Positions 21,301 through 36,300 of a stretch of 64,000 nt of DNA are shown one piece after another. The notes beneath the pieces are model-generated. The model was not told where the DNA came from, ran no database searches, and saw only the letters and a program-made list of their open reading frames with translations. The first letter of the stretch is position 1. Each line of letters opens with the position of its first letter. Origin of the DNA: Atriophallophorus winterbourni. Its lineage: Eukaryota; Platyhelminthes; Trematoda; Plagiorchiida; Microphallidae. Where the stretch lies: positions 55,709 to 119,708 of the forward strand of contig JACCGJ010005792.1 of the NCBI GenBank assembly GCA_013407085.1, given 5' to 3'. The translations under genes were made by a program, and so were the position numbers.

Positions 21301-24300
21301 CCGCCAAAACTCGTCGAGAGTTTAGCACAGACTAACGCATGATCTGACTATAGACAGGTGCCCCAGTATGAACGGCAATCTTGCACATTCCTTTGCCACG
21401 AGTAGCTGATAGCAATATGGTCAATTTGCGTGAACAAGGCCGCCGATGGAGATTTCCAGATGGAGCAGTGACGCTTTAAATGGCGGAAGTTAGTGTGAAC
21501 AAGGTAGAGTCTGCGCTCTGAGCACAAGTTAAGCAATCTTTCACCGTTGTTATCATGTTGACAATCGAGACCAAACCGTCCACCCACGAAACGCTCGTTT
21601 AAAGATAGACTGCCTACACGTGCGTTCATGTCTCCAGTTAAGGCAACGGTGTCACTACTCGGTGCAAGTCCAACGAGTTTTTGTAATTTTCCATAAAACT
21701 CATCCCGGGCAAGTTCAGAGCTACAATTACACGGTGCATAGGCAGCAATCACAAACAGGTTGCCGGATTGGTTGCGAAATCGGCCTTTCTTTCACGAAAC
21801 ATGTAGTCTTACTACACAAAGGCGACTGTCGATAATCGCGTAACCGAGCTAGAGTTATGCATGCGTGTTTCCGACAGACAGCAAACACCGGCATATAGGC
21901 TATCAAGTGTGCGAGTCAAGGCTGCCTGCTGTCCGATGCTAACTAAAGCCCGTACATTAAACGCCGCTAATTTGAATGGTACGCGCGGGCGGAAGAACGC
22001 TCTGGAGGCATTCGAAGTGGCTATATTTGGAAACCTCGATGAACAAGCGGTACTTTTGCCGGGGGTACCCAAAGAACTACAAAACGGAAAACAGTTATTA
22101 AAAAGGTTTGCATGCTCTGTGAGTTCATTGAAAGCATTTTGAGCAGAGAGCGTGAGAGCACGCGAACTGTCATTTTTGCCTGTATTTTTATAATCGATTG
22201 TGGTCGTGAGACTACCCGGTTGCCCCGATTGAAGTAGGGGGTTGATTTACTGGGCCCCACTCCGACCCTTTGGCTAAAAAGTCTGAACAACTAGGCATTG
22301 GGTTGAGACTGCGTTTGTCTGGCCTCTCTTTATCGACCCACCTGGTATGAGTAACTCTGCTGGCACCGAAAGACACCACCCAGTATAGCTTAATGGGTCA
22401 CGGAGGTACACAAACCATCGCACCATTTTAAGGTCCAGTCTCAGCGCGACAGATTTCATACATAATTGAAGACTGTATAAGCCATGCTTTGCTATCTGGT
22501 TTGGCGTCGGTAACAACGCACCATTGATAACCCTCCGCGTTCGTGGATCGCTTATTTCTTTTTTCATTCTATTTCAGAATAGCTCCGCTGTATGATCTAT
22601 TTATGTCGGCAATACATCTTTCCCATTTATCATATTCTCCCTCAAGCCGTTTGTTTTTCTCTCTTCAGTTGGTTTTCCTCTTTGGAGCGGACTTGCTGGC
22701 TAAGCTACATCAGCCAACTTTTAAAAAGTTCTTACGGAATCGCCTCTGCGCTGGAAACTGCTGGTCGTCCAGTACTCGTGCACTGCTCCGACGGCTGGGA
22801 TCGAACCGCGCAGCTCAGTTCCTTGGCTCAATTGCTGGCTGATCCGTACTATCGCACCATTGAGGTGAATCTTTTTTTTCGCCTATTGCTTGCTACACTC
22901 TTTGAATATACGAGATACTTGTACTTGTGTGCGACTATCTCCTCCAGGAGGTTGAGTCGGCTTCAATGAAGATTCTTGGGAATTTGGGTACAAAGCGGCG
23001 TCTCCAGCACCACTCGCCGTTTATTCGAGTCAGCTTCTCTAGCCTTTGCACAACCAAGTGCGACCTGCAAGGCAGCAGGGAGTTACCAGAAAGAGGTGGT
23101 GTGCATCAACTTACCGTCTACCAGACTCTGTTCCTCAGGGTTTTCTCCCGAAGCCTTTCCCGTGATCGGGTATCTCGCAAGACAGCGGAGGTTGAAAATC
23201 AGGGTTTTCCTTCCCTTATATGAAATGGCCTCCCAGGCTAACGAGCTCCATCTGCCCGAAGCAAACTGGTTTTCAGGCGCCAGTCACTCGCCCCTTCTCC
23301 TGTTAAAACACGCTGGAGTCTCACTATCATTTCTATTTCCCCCCTCATATCTGTCTAGGCCTGGGCAACCTGACAGTATCTCAGCCCACGTGCAGTCTCT
23401 GACTGTGCGGCACTTTGCCTGGATCAGGCTTGTGCTTTCATACCATACCATACCTGTTGGTAGAAGCAGTTCCGCCGGGCTCGGGGAGCCACTCGTGCAG
23501 GCCAGAAGCCAGACTTGGTTGTCAGAGGCTATTTGAGACGCGCGACATATGGGAGCATTTTATACACAGTGGGAGCTTATCCCCACTGCCACCCACGGCT
23601 ATGACAACCTTTCGAACCAATATACGAGATACGCATTATTTCGATATCATATTTTATTGTATTGTGCCATATTGTAATTGATGCAATGATGGAGTTGTGC
23701 AACGATGGTGCCCCAGCTTTCAGAGTTCACATAATGCCAGGCGTCAAGCTTCTCGACTTGGATTATGCTGATGATATAGTTCTGCTCTTCGACTCGTACA
23801 CAGATGCCCAGGCGATACTGAACAAGCTATCTAGTATTGTGCCCGCATTTGGAATGCGTTTTGCACCATCTAAGTGCAGTCTTCTGCTGCAGGACATCGA
23901 CATATCGAACAGCACTTTGTTACTTGACAATCAGGCTCTTGAAATTGTAGATCGTTTTGCGTATCTCGGTAGTTGTATGAAAAATTCTGCATCGTTAGAT
24001 GACGAGGTCTCGGCACGCATTTCTAAAGCGACCGTAGCATTCCGCAACCTAGGTCACCTCTGGCGTCAGAAAGGACTATCTCTGTTACTCAAGGGTAGAG
24101 TCTATAAAGCGACAGTTCGGGCTGTGTTACTATATGGGTGCGAAACCTGGACCTTACGTAAAGAACACATTCAGCGTCTCCAAGTATTTGACAACCGGTG
24201 TCTCCGCAGCATTCTAGGAGTTAGCTGTTACAATGTTATATAATATATATAGCTGTTACAATCGTATGCGCACCGATGCTCTCCGAAATAAGTTGTTGGG

Positions 24301-27300
24301 TAGTAATGTCGATATAGAGAAGCAGATCAACCTGCATAGGTTACGCTGGCTGAGTCACGTTTTACAGATGCCGGACCACCGACTTCCGAAGCATTCTTTC
24401 TGCGACGCAACATCCTAATTGGCGTAAATCTCGGGGTGGCCAAACCGTCACATGGCATAGGCAGTTAAAAACCCTTACTAGTAACCTTTCCAAAGTAGGC
24501 GCAGCGCGTCTTCCAGGCTGGTGTGTCCGCGATCAGATATCGCAATGGTTAGTTACGCTTCAGGATATGTCCCGAAACCGTGTTCAATGGCGGTCCTGCA
24601 CTAAGCATATTCTTGGAGTGTTTGCTTAACCTTGTATGTTGTCCAGTGGAGTGATGAGAAAAGCTTGTTATGATGCATGACAGTGAAAGCTGCAAGGAAG
24701 CTGCCGTGCTGATGTCGCTCTACTCGTTCACGAAACTTGTTTGAATGTATGTTCCATTCGATGTGTAGGCACCTCTCCCCATTTTTTTGTGCTTACTCTT
24801 CTATAGAAGCCGTAGCAATTTAAGTCCCACCCTTCCCCATCTTTTAGGATTTTACTTTTTCATGGTTGTATGGCAGTTAAGCTTTCGGTACGTGCTACCG
24901 GTGTATTGCTGTCCTTGATGATGATGATGATATCATATCGTATTAATACACACATACATACTTAAATACAGGGTCGCACAGATGTGCGATCGTGTTGTAC
25001 TTGTGTGCTGTGCAGCTAACACCGTGCTAAAGTGATTTTCACTGGTGATGAGCTGCATGCGGAGGCACGCTGGAATCTCAATGTCATCTCTGTTTTTATT
25101 ATCAGATCTGTCTATGTCTATACAACCTGACAGTTTCTTAACCCGCGCGCATTCTCAAACTTTACTTCACTTCACCTGGATCAGGCTTGTCATTGCATGC
25201 GTACGTATATACATACATACACACATGCATGCATGCATGCATACATACATACATACATACATACATACATGCATACATGCATGCATACATACATACATAC
25301 ATACATGCATACATACATACACACATCTTTAATTATAAAAAGAACGGAACTGGACGAATCGCATCGACTACTGAACTGCGTATTCAGGAGGATCCAATTT
25401 ACCCGAAAAACTGAAGTTGACAGCTGCCTGGCATTCCTGGACGTTCAAGTGAGACGAACAAGCGAAGGAAATTTGGAGATTAGTGTCTACAGGAAGAATA
25501 CGCACACGGATCAAATCTTGAACTTCCACAGCAAACATCCAACCAGTCATAAACGCAGCTGCGTTAGAACTCTATTCAAAAGAGCAGCAACACATTGCAG
25601 CACGCCGGAACTGAGAAGACAAGAAGAAGAATACCTGTTCAAAGTGTTCCAGAAGAATGGATGCCCAAGACGTTTCGTACTACGCAACAAGTTCAACTGT
25701 ACCCAACAAAGACACGATGACGAAAACAGAGTTAGACGCGCTCTTCCGTATGTGCAGAATATATCAGAAATCGCAGCCCGGGTCCTTCGGCCATTTGGAA
25801 TAGATGTCGCGCACAAACCAGTGTGAACATTACGCAATCAATTCAACAACGTAAAAGACAAAGTTGCAAAAGAAGAACAATCGAATATTGTCTACAAGAT
25901 CACGTGCAGAGATTGCGAGAAGAACTACATCGGACAAACCGGCCGCAAGCTAAGCACAAGACTACACGAACACCGGTTAGCTGTACGAAGGCACGACCCA
26001 AGGTCATTGATTTCAATACATGTTGATTAATTCGGACACCAATTCGATTGGGACAATACGATGATGTTAGCCAAAGAAAACAACCGACGAGCGCGAGAAT
26101 TCATCGAAGCGTGGCACTCAACCACGACATCAATCAACCAGCACCTTCAATTGGCTATGGACCAATGAAAACTCGATGGACAAGAATGCAACACATGAAT
26201 TCCACCAACCAACGGGAGTGATGCCACACGGACAGACGGACCTTATAAAAATCAATGAATACTAATTTTAAGTCACTTCGAAAGAAGTTCTGTTGATGAA
26301 GTCATCTAGCTTGATGACGAAACGTTCAACAACAACTATACAAGCTCGGCGAGCACCATCTGAACAACATCCTCATCCTGAGCTACGCATATTCTCCTCT
26401 ATTGCTGAACATGCATACATGCATACATACATACATACATACATACATACATACATACATACATACATACATACATACTGATTAAATGCGTTATCATTAG
26501 TTTGTCGTTAGTTTGTCGAATCTGTTTCTGTTTTTATGGCGTTCTTTGTTTTCTTCGTCTAACTGGTTAGAATCTAGTGATATTTCATATACTACGGAAT
26601 ATTCAATCGCGGGCAACGTTAACTACCATGTTTTGAACTTTTTTTCGCAAATCTCAGATAATTTTTATCCCTGTACTTTCGCTGTTAGAGCGTTAGTTGC
26701 GTACAACCTATTTCCGCTCTCACCTACTTTCAATTTTTGTTCAATTTAGGGCTTCTGTGTTTTGGTTGAACGGGAATGGCTTCATTTCGGCCACAAATTC
26801 GCTGATCGGTGTGGCCAATCAGCTACTTATTTAACTGGCGACGAAAGGAGCCCAATTTTCGTTCAATGGTTGGATTGCGTACACCAGGTTCGCCATCAAT
26901 TTGCAAAACACTTCGAATTCAATGACGCGTTCCTCGTAAGTGTTCATCTGTTCGTGAACGTTTGTTGTTCTCAGTTCATCTTGAGTGCATTGCGTGAACC
27001 TCGCAATTCCTGTTGTGAAAACAGCGTTTCCTACATAAGTTTGAGTCACTGTTAACCCACGTGTTCTAAGTTATCTGCTCTCCGCATTGTTGCCCTGTTC
27101 ATCGGCCAACCAACTGAGTGGTTTAGATTGAATGAAGTAGACTCGCTTGAAAGATCATGAATACTGCAAGCAACTTGATGAAGAAACATCCTTGTGTGTA
27201 TCTAGCGCTAACACGGATGTGCAATCGCTCGATACTTCTGTAGTGTGCTACCGACCCTATGCTAAATTGATTCGCCACCAGTAGTGAGCTGCACCCAGAA

Positions 27301-30300
27301 ACACGCTGGAGTCTCACTGCCATTTTTATTGTACTCTTATCTGTCTAGGCCTGGGCAACTTGACAGTATCTTAACTCACGTGCAGTCCTGGCTTGTGCGG
27401 CACTTTGCCTACATCATATACATCATACATTTTTCCGTCGTGTTCTTCCAACCACTGCGATGAACATTCGAACTGTTTGATACCAATCTAATTAGTTCCT
27501 GGCTATAATCAAAAAGCCATTAGCTGTGAACAGCAAAACAGCGAGTGTCGAACCTTTCGCTTTCGCTGATTTCTAAACAAAGTAGTTACTGAACCGTTTA
27601 ACAATTAGTCTGATGCAACGTTAAAATCAAGAATGAGAGCTACGGTAACGCGCAAGATACGTTTTTCATGTGATAACCTTATTGTAGCGGACCACCTACA
27701 GCTTAAATCATTGATTGCCTTTAACTGTGTTTCTACCGACTTTGTTCAATTTTCATTTTAAACTACCGTCCACTACAGGTAAAACTCGCCGTTCATTCTT
27801 ACTCCGGTCTTTTTGGGACCTTCATGTGTAACTCTGAGCGCGAACGCCAGGAATTTTCGCTTGAAACCAAGACGTGTTCGATTTGGGGGTTGCTTTCGCG
27901 TCGTCACAATCAGTCAATTGTTAATCATTTCTATGAACCGTCGGAACAAGTATGTCGTTCGTTTATCCATTTCTGTCACTACTCGCCCTCACGGATGTTC
28001 ACTTATGCAGTACTGCACAGGTAACACCGTGCTAAATTGATTTACCAAAGATGCTTAGCTGTGTACGGTACCACGCTGGAATCTCATTGCCATTCTCTCA
28101 TCTTATATCTGTCTAGGCATGGGCAACCTGACAGTATTTTAGCCCACACACAGTTTCTGTCAGTGCGGCCTGGATCCATGCTTGTTAATTTATACATACA
28201 TACGACTCACCAATGCTTTCATTGTGTTTTTTATTACCCAATTTGCATTTTTGGGACAATTTATATATCTCGTTGAACCCTCGTGGAAAGCAATATAGCG
28301 CTGTGGGATATCTTACCTAGCGTCTAGCGCCGGGATGATTGGCGTGTTGGTGTGTCCATTCGTATTCGCACTCTGGCATTTGAGAGAGAGACTCCACTGT
28401 TCTGATAAGCCGAACCAGAATGTATACTGTCTGTTCACAGATCCTCCTTGCGAAAAGTTTCATGAACCAATCATATTACATCTTTCGCTGTTAGCCAAAA
28501 CCCAGACGCTGCTCGTAGTGTAGTCTTCATCGTTCAATAACTCCTGCTAATCCATTTTAATATTCCCAGCACTTCATTCAGGCATAGGGGTAGCTATGTT
28601 TAACCTGCCTGGTTATTTTTCATCCAATATAAAATCAGAAGCATGGATCTCGGCATTTAGAGATTACGTGTGGGCTAGGATGTTGTCAGGTTGCCCAAAC
28701 CTACTGCAGTGAGACTGCAGCATGTTTTTGCATGCGTTCCGTAACTTTGGAAAATTAACTTATCACGGTGTTACCTGTGCAGTACTAAAGTACTGCACAA
28801 TTGCATATCCCTGGATGGTTCGCGCGCCTGATTACCACTGCCCCTTCTGCGGTTTGAACCCTACACATTTCTTGAAATACTACCTAGCCTAAATATTTAC
28901 CTGATTTTTGATGTTTTATTATCCGTGAAATGTGGCATTCCATTCGTACTGGATGGTTAGTAATATTTATTGCCATTTTGCTTTTTCAATCTCCATCCTA
29001 AACGTTGGTTTCAAAATTCTTTTTAAGCTGTTTATCGATCAAGTTTATGTTATGGTGTTGAACTAACGATCGCAGCCTCATTTATTAGCTGATCTTCCGT
29101 TCACGTAGTCGAGTGTCCGGCGCTTACGAAAATTTTAATCGATTTGCGTTTTGTCGGTCGGTCCGTCGGGATATTTTATTAGCTGTGGTTTCCTCTTTGA
29201 AACTTTACAAGGAAACCCTAACCAACCATATTCACTCATACTCATACATACTACAAGCCCCGGGGAATGGTAGCACCAACGCCGTCTGAACAAGGTCGGA
29301 TACTTCTGGATGAAGATACTATGAAAATACAGATTTAAAATTATACGCTTTTAAGTATAATCTGGTATTCTCAAGTTATCAAAGTCTAAACTTTGTCAGG
29401 AACGTTGCACAATATTTCACCGTTTTGGTTGCTGTGATAAATCCATTGAAACCAAAGTTGGGCTACCTAGTCGAAGATGTGAGAATCCTCTTCGGTCTTC
29501 AATATGATTCTGGTTTCTGCGTTCATATATCCATCTTTGATATTTCGCGATCTGAAGTGTAGCCGCTGGTTTTCAATAATCTTTCCTCTAGCTTTTAACT
29601 ACGTTTCAACGAATCGCACTGAAATAAGGTTGTCATTCAAAGTTGTTTGTCTATTTTCTATGGTGCTGTTGTTGGCCAAGCTTATGCGCTGGCCGTTCTA
29701 GTTATCAGTAGTCCTTTTATCCTTGGTCCATGCTTCATATCCGCGCTACAGGAAATGTTGGATTCTCAACTTTATCACATCACCAGATGCTTCCAGTTTT
29801 GGCGATATGTCCTGTTTCAATGTCATCTGCCAGAAACTATGTGATGTAACTTGGTGTTTCAAATTCAACAAGACCATTAATTCACTTCACGTGCTTGTTC
29901 GTTTGATTTTTTACTTTTCTGACGGTTAGATTTCGATTTGAATTTAGGTTGTGTTAATGTTTCTACATTCACTTTGCATACATTTTTCCAGCGTCTCTTG
30001 GAAGTAGATTGGCGCCTGCCTTGTTTGCTCATGTGGAACACGCTGTATCGCGGTGCGTTTCTGCCCTCGTATAACGTCTCTATTGGAACGGTGATCTTGA
30101 ACAAACCGTTGATTTCACCGTACTCGCAAGATTCCGCTCATTCTATCAGGAACGAGAATGTCGATAATTTATCGTGCCATGATGGTGGTATTGAGGCGAA
30201 TGAAAAATTCCCGTCATCAGCTTCTACCGACCCGGATAAACCCAAATTGTCCACATGTGACGCAACCTCAGTGAATAATGGTGCTGCAGAAGTCCATTTC

Positions 30301-33300
30301 GATATACCTTGCACTACAGATGGCTTCTCCGATGAAACATCCAAGTTGCCGATCGCGTGCTCGTGGGAATCTGCTTCACCGGCGCTGATAAGTGATATCG
30401 ATTGTGCCGTGGTCAAGCACCAAGGGGAATTGAATGAAATCTCATCGCAGCGAGTTATCTTGTCTCCGGTCAATTCGAATGTCGCTATCCTTCCCTTTTC
30501 ATCCATTGCAGAAAGTCCCATCCACAACAATCCATTGCTCGCCGTTTCTACTATCGATGACAATGTCCATCATCATTCAAAGTCCGAGCAATATAATCTA
30601 CCAACATGTCGCCGGCCATCAGGAACCAGCTCTTTTTTACGCAACGGTTCTTTTTCCACCGATGACGGAGTCGGTGTTTTCATTGCCGATGACGAATATG
30701 ATTTTCCTTGTAAAAGTAAAAAGCACCCTGCAGATCGTTTGTGTTATTCCGACGACGAGGATCGCACCCATTGCAGTAGCGAGTCGCACTTGCATTGTCC
30801 CAATCTAAAGTCCGATATGGTCACAACGCCCATCACCATTGGCACTAAAAGTGGCTCCATGGGCAGCTTGACCGCAGCATGCAATCGAGATCGGTTCCTC
30901 AGAGCGAATTCTCGCTGTCAAAAGCTCTCCGGTCGGCAATCCGCTTTCATCAATACGGACGAATTCCCGTGGAATAGCAACATTGTTGATGATGAAAAGC
31001 TGAAACACTCTCGCCCTATTCCCGGTCACGTGGGTCTACAGGAAAAAGAATCCGGTATCGCTGGCGATGAAGCACAATCCTCGGAAGTTGACGATTACAC
31101 AATGCATGTATGTTTCGGAATTTTCAGTCTTATGTCTTGTGTCTTCTGTGTTTATGAAATTTATCACCTTAGCGTTGTGACCTTATACGATTTGGTTTAA
31201 GCTTGGCATGCGTGTTTGAGCACACGTGATTGAACAGGTTAGTCGTGCCAGCCTTATCAAACGGTCGCTTCAGAGTTCAAATTTTGTTTGCCACTTGTTC
31301 AATCGTTCAAGACATGCGGGTTCTGATCGTACCATCCCTACATGATAAATATAATTAGCACGAAACTGGTTTATGGATGTGTGTGATGGAATTGCGTTCA
31401 AATGCATATTTTTATTAAAGCTTTATGGGTTTAATCGCAATCACATGTGCTTAAGAAAGTTGATCGTGCTAGCCTAATGCGTTTGAAGGCAGACAAAACC
31501 CAGTGATACACGAAATTACAAACATTTTCAGTTTCCATATCGTTCTTTTCACCTGCTTTTGAATTATGCTTCCCGGTGGTTACAAGGTTGATGCTGACGC
31601 GAATAGATGTATGCTAACCACCGATGGGAGAACTAGCGTTTGCTCTTCTTTACCCGCGGTGGCTAATGTGATTGATCATCTGACTTCTTGAACCTGGCGT
31701 TGTTTACGTGCTATATTTGAACCTGCTTGCTCATAGTTCATTTTTAGTTGTACAACTTTACGTTTTTCATTGTAAAATTCATTTACATGTTTTGTGAAAT
31801 TTTATTCCTAAAATTCATGCAACATTTAAAATTGTGTATCCGATGGCCTGCTTCGGTCGATGTCACATAGCTAAGCAGTCCGATTCAGGAAGAACAATCT
31901 CTCCCACAGCGTACACGGGGATAAACGGCACTCGGTTTAAAATCGCTACATAATCGTTGATCAGTTTTCACTTTTTCCTTTGCGGGTTCACTACTCGATT
32001 GTTTATCGTTCACTTCGATCGACAAAGCGTTAGTCGAATGAACTATTTGTGGCAACGAAACGTCACGCATACTTATATAGCTGATTGCAGTAATCGCAAT
32101 ATTACTATCGATTGAACGGATTTGGGCCATTAATCTAAAGTGCATTACTGGTATCATTGCGTTGGTCAACGTTTATGCACCGACGCTTTCTGCGACTCCT
32201 TCTGTAAAAGACGCTTTTTATTATAACCTCACAACAGTCCTCAAAAACGTGCCAGTAAAAACTCTATAGTGGTATTAGGTGATTTCAATGCCAGAGTTGG
32301 TGCAGATTACGAGTCTTGGCAAAACTGTCTCGGAAAGTTTGGAGTAGGTAAAACCAATGAAAATGGACAACGCCTTTTAGAACTGTGCACATAGTTCAGT
32401 CTTTTTGTCAGTAACACTTTTTTCAAACAAAACCAAAGCATAAAGTCTCTTGGAAACATCCTCGCTCTAAGCATTGGCATCAGCTTCATCTTGTTCTTCT
32501 TAGGAGCAATTACATAGGAAGCGTACTCTTCATCAGATCATATCAAAGCGCAGACTGCGACACTGACCATTCGCTGATTTGTGCAAAACTTAAGTTTCCC
32601 CAGATGAGATTTCACTGCTCCAAATTGTCTGGTAAGCTTAGTATAGACGTCACTCGCTTGTGCGAACCTTATCTAGCTGCGCGATTTGCAAAAGCATTTA
32701 CAGCCGACAACCCCACTCGAATCGGCTTCAGAAAATTGTGAATAACTAAAAAGCAACATATACCGCGTTGCACTTTCCACTTTCGGTCCGAAGAAAGCTC
32801 GAACGAGCGACTGGTTCGTAGCAAAAGCTTCTAAGATGACTGCTGTGTTGAATGAGAAACGGTCAGCATTCTTGAGGTTCAAAGGTATGCTAACAGATGA
32901 AAAGTTACGAATTTTAAGAGCACCTAGAAATAAAGTCCAACAGACTTCAAGACGATGTTCAAATGACTATTGGACTGAAATTTGCCTCTGTATCCAAAAA
33001 GCTGCAGATACTGGAAATTTTCACGGTATGTATGACTGGATCAAGAGAGCTGTTGGGCCAAACAAACTTAAAACGGCTCCCATTAAGTCTTTATATGGTA
33101 ACCCGATTGTCGACAGAACTCAGCAGATGGAAAGATGGGTGGAGCACTACTCCTCTCTCAACTCTAGTGACAGTACGGTTTTACCGCATGCACTTGAAAA
33201 TGTTGAGCGGTTGCCGACTATTGAATATCTATATACTCCCCCTACTCTTGATGAGCTCAATAGAGCAATCGTCCGCTTAGCGAATGGGAAGGCCCCTGGT

Positions 33301-36300
33301 GGTGACGACATTCCACCTGAGCTTATCAAATGCTGTAGAGCAGCATTATTACAACCTCTTCATCATTTGCTTCTTCAGTGCTGGCAGGAGGAGTGTGTCA
33401 CACAAGAGATTCGAGACACAAAGATCATCACACTATTTAAGAGTAAAGGAGATAGAGGCAACTGAAACAATTACAGAAGAATCTTTCTTCTGAATGTTGC
33501 ATGCAAATTGTTTGCTAAATTGTTACAGATCCGTCTACAAGTTTTATCTGATAGAGTTTACTCTGAATCTCAAAGTGGCTTCCGCAGGGGAGATCAACCG
33601 TTGACATGATCTTCTCTCTGAGAAAACTTAAAGATACGTGACGGGAATAGCGTATGCCATTATAAGCTGTTTTTATTGATTTAACGAAGTCATTCGACCA
33701 AGCAGGGTCCTATATCCTACCCAAAACTGTTAAAACTCGTTATTTTGTTCCACTCTTGCACGAAGGACTCAGTTCAAAAGCCTTCGAAATTCTCTGAGGC
33801 GTTGAACAAGTGTGTGCTCTTGCTTTCGAGCTATTCGGCATTTTCTTTGCTCTGCTTCTGAAGCACACCTTTATGACGTAAACAAAAGGTATTTACCTAC
33901 GCACGCGAAGTGATGGCAAGCTTTTCAATCTGAACCCATCGAGATCACAAACCAAAGTACGGGATGTGTTAATCCGTGACCCGCTGTTTGCCGGCGATGC
34001 TGTCCATATTACTCACTTCCAAGAACACCTCAAGTCGCTAATGGACTGCTTTTCGTCGACATACAAAGACTTTTGGCTAACAATCATCATGAGCAAGACC
34101 AAATTCCTTGGTCAACGGATTGTTTCGCCTCTAATCATCACTATTGGAAACTGTCAGCTTGAAACAGTACATCATTTCACACATCGTTTCAACTATTTCC
34201 AAGCTGGGTACGAGTAGATACAGCTCTTGGCTGCCTAAAGCAGATCACGCCGTCGGCGTGCAACGGACGCCGATCGCCCGAGTTCTGTCTATTGTTGCGA
34301 GCGCTGTGGGAGAGATTGGCAGTGAAATTCCAGCGTGCAACTCACCACCGTTGACGATTTAATTTAGCACGGTGTTAGCTGCACAGCACACAGATATTGC
34401 ATGTTTCCGCGACTCTATTCCAATATGATTGAATTTTTTAACGATCTTTTTGGGAGATGAGATAGTTTCACGTTTTATTTCATCACCACACCCCATTTTA
34501 TAATATTGTGTGTACACAAATGGCACACAATGACTATTTGTTTTAGCTGTCCTAATCCCCTCATTTCAGAGCCTTCCTGAAGGTGAGCTGTTATTAATCA
34601 ACGAGTTCGCATCCACTGGCCAATGCACTCAATCACAACGTTCGCCTACACAGTCTCCTGGTATCAGTCCGACGGATACACTTGATGGGAACAATTCTGG
34701 CGATAATCTCAGTCCCGTTACTTTGAAAGTGTTGAATAGTCTCTATTTTTCGACTCATTACGTTTCCCGACCGTCGAAAACAGCACCCAACAAAATGGAA
34801 AATTTAACTGTTCAATCGCCGTCACAACTACCGGCCCCGATAATTTGTGCGATACCAGAATCTAATCGGCCAGTTTCGGCCCCCATTAGCCCCTCTCAGG
34901 CATCCGAACCAGATGCTACGAACGCTGGGAAATCTTTCGCAACAGGGAAATTGTCCTTGTCCACAGATGCCTCTCGCCTGGGTTCAATTCACAATGTTTA
35001 TGTTGATCAGAAATTTTCTGAATTTTCGCGGCCACCGGTGAGTTCAGTGTGTTTGCGCTTTTCTCCGATTTTGAGTTCTCGGTTAACATGTAGTCGACAG
35101 ATTATCGATCGAATGTCTGACGTGAAACCTGCGAGACTGTACTAAGCCGTGCAATCAGATTTCGCTTGGCTCAGAATCATGTTCACTCGTGGCCTTGTTT
35201 TGGGCATCTTGTAGTTGTTGCTTAATCTCGTCAATTGTAGTGGTTTGGAAGGCGCGTTATGCTGCATGACCATGGAAGCTGCAATGGAGCTGTCTTGCAG
35301 ATATGGCTGATATTATCGTTTGCAAAAGTTGCTTAAATGTGTTTGCTATGCGACACTTCATCTCAATGTGCCTGCTCTTAATTTTCTACAGGTATCATAA
35401 CTTTTTAGCTGCCACCTTTCCGTATTTATTTAAGATTTTATCATATCGGCTGTACGGCAGTAAAGCCAATCTATACTCTCCATTGGTGTAATGCTGTCCT
35501 TAATAAGGAGGAGGAACCCATTATTACCTAAAATCCACATCGCGTTCCTCGCCTAAATTTGGGTGTTCTCGAAGTACCCACTCTGTAACCCCGAATCGGT
35601 ACTTGTCACTCGATTTTCAAACACATTTATCATTCCTCTTGGAATTTTAGTTCATTCTCACTGATCCACCCAACCTATTCTGGCTGGAATAATAATATTC
35701 GACCCCCTCTTCTGAGATGGTCGTAATAGACACTGTTACGAACAATCGGATCATATGCGGCTACTATAAAAGAGAGGTGTTCGGAATTCGGTTCTGGATG
35801 TTGTGCGTATGTATGTAAACTCAGAACTATACTAACAACCGACTGACACGAACCCACTTACATGATTGTCACACGGATTGCACATTCAGATATACGTGGT
35901 TTTCAGAATAAATCCTTCGGTCTGCGTATATTATTCTTCAAATGAGTTCAGCTCGACTGCATATGGCACTAAGTGCTGAAGAATACTGGTTCTGCGTGGA
36001 GAAGGAGTGGTTAGGAATCGATCGAAGAATAGGGGTAGCAGTTTCTGGTTTCGACCACTTGCTGTGCTGTGTGTACGGTTGGACTCGGTTTCTGTTGTTT
36101 TATTCATGTGGGTGAGCCAGCAAGGATGCTGCCATGTTAGCTTTACTTAGACAGGCAAATGAATGAATGAACGCACAAGTCTGATCCAGGCAAAGTGCCG
36201 TACAGTCAGAGACTGCACATGGGCTAAGATACTGTCAGGTTGCCCAGGCCTAGACAGATATGAGAAAGAAAATAGAAATGGTAGTGAGACTCCAGCCTGT

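Noticed and set aside
24233..24260. Intron in the LINE at 23.7-24.9 kb because of GTTATATAA...
   Set aside because: A short TATATA expansion that breaks the frame; LINE ORFs are not spliced and there is no consensus acceptor.
25197..25414. ORFs rich in Y-I-H-T
   Set aside because: They are translations of the CATA microsatellite, not proteins.
25200..26480. CRISPR-like regular repeats
   Set aside because: The regular pattern is a CATA microsatellite without spacers, in a eukaryotic genome.
28850..28900. Small zinc-finger-like reading ([11 protein letters not shown])
   Set aside because: Isolated 11-residue match without flanking coding sequence.
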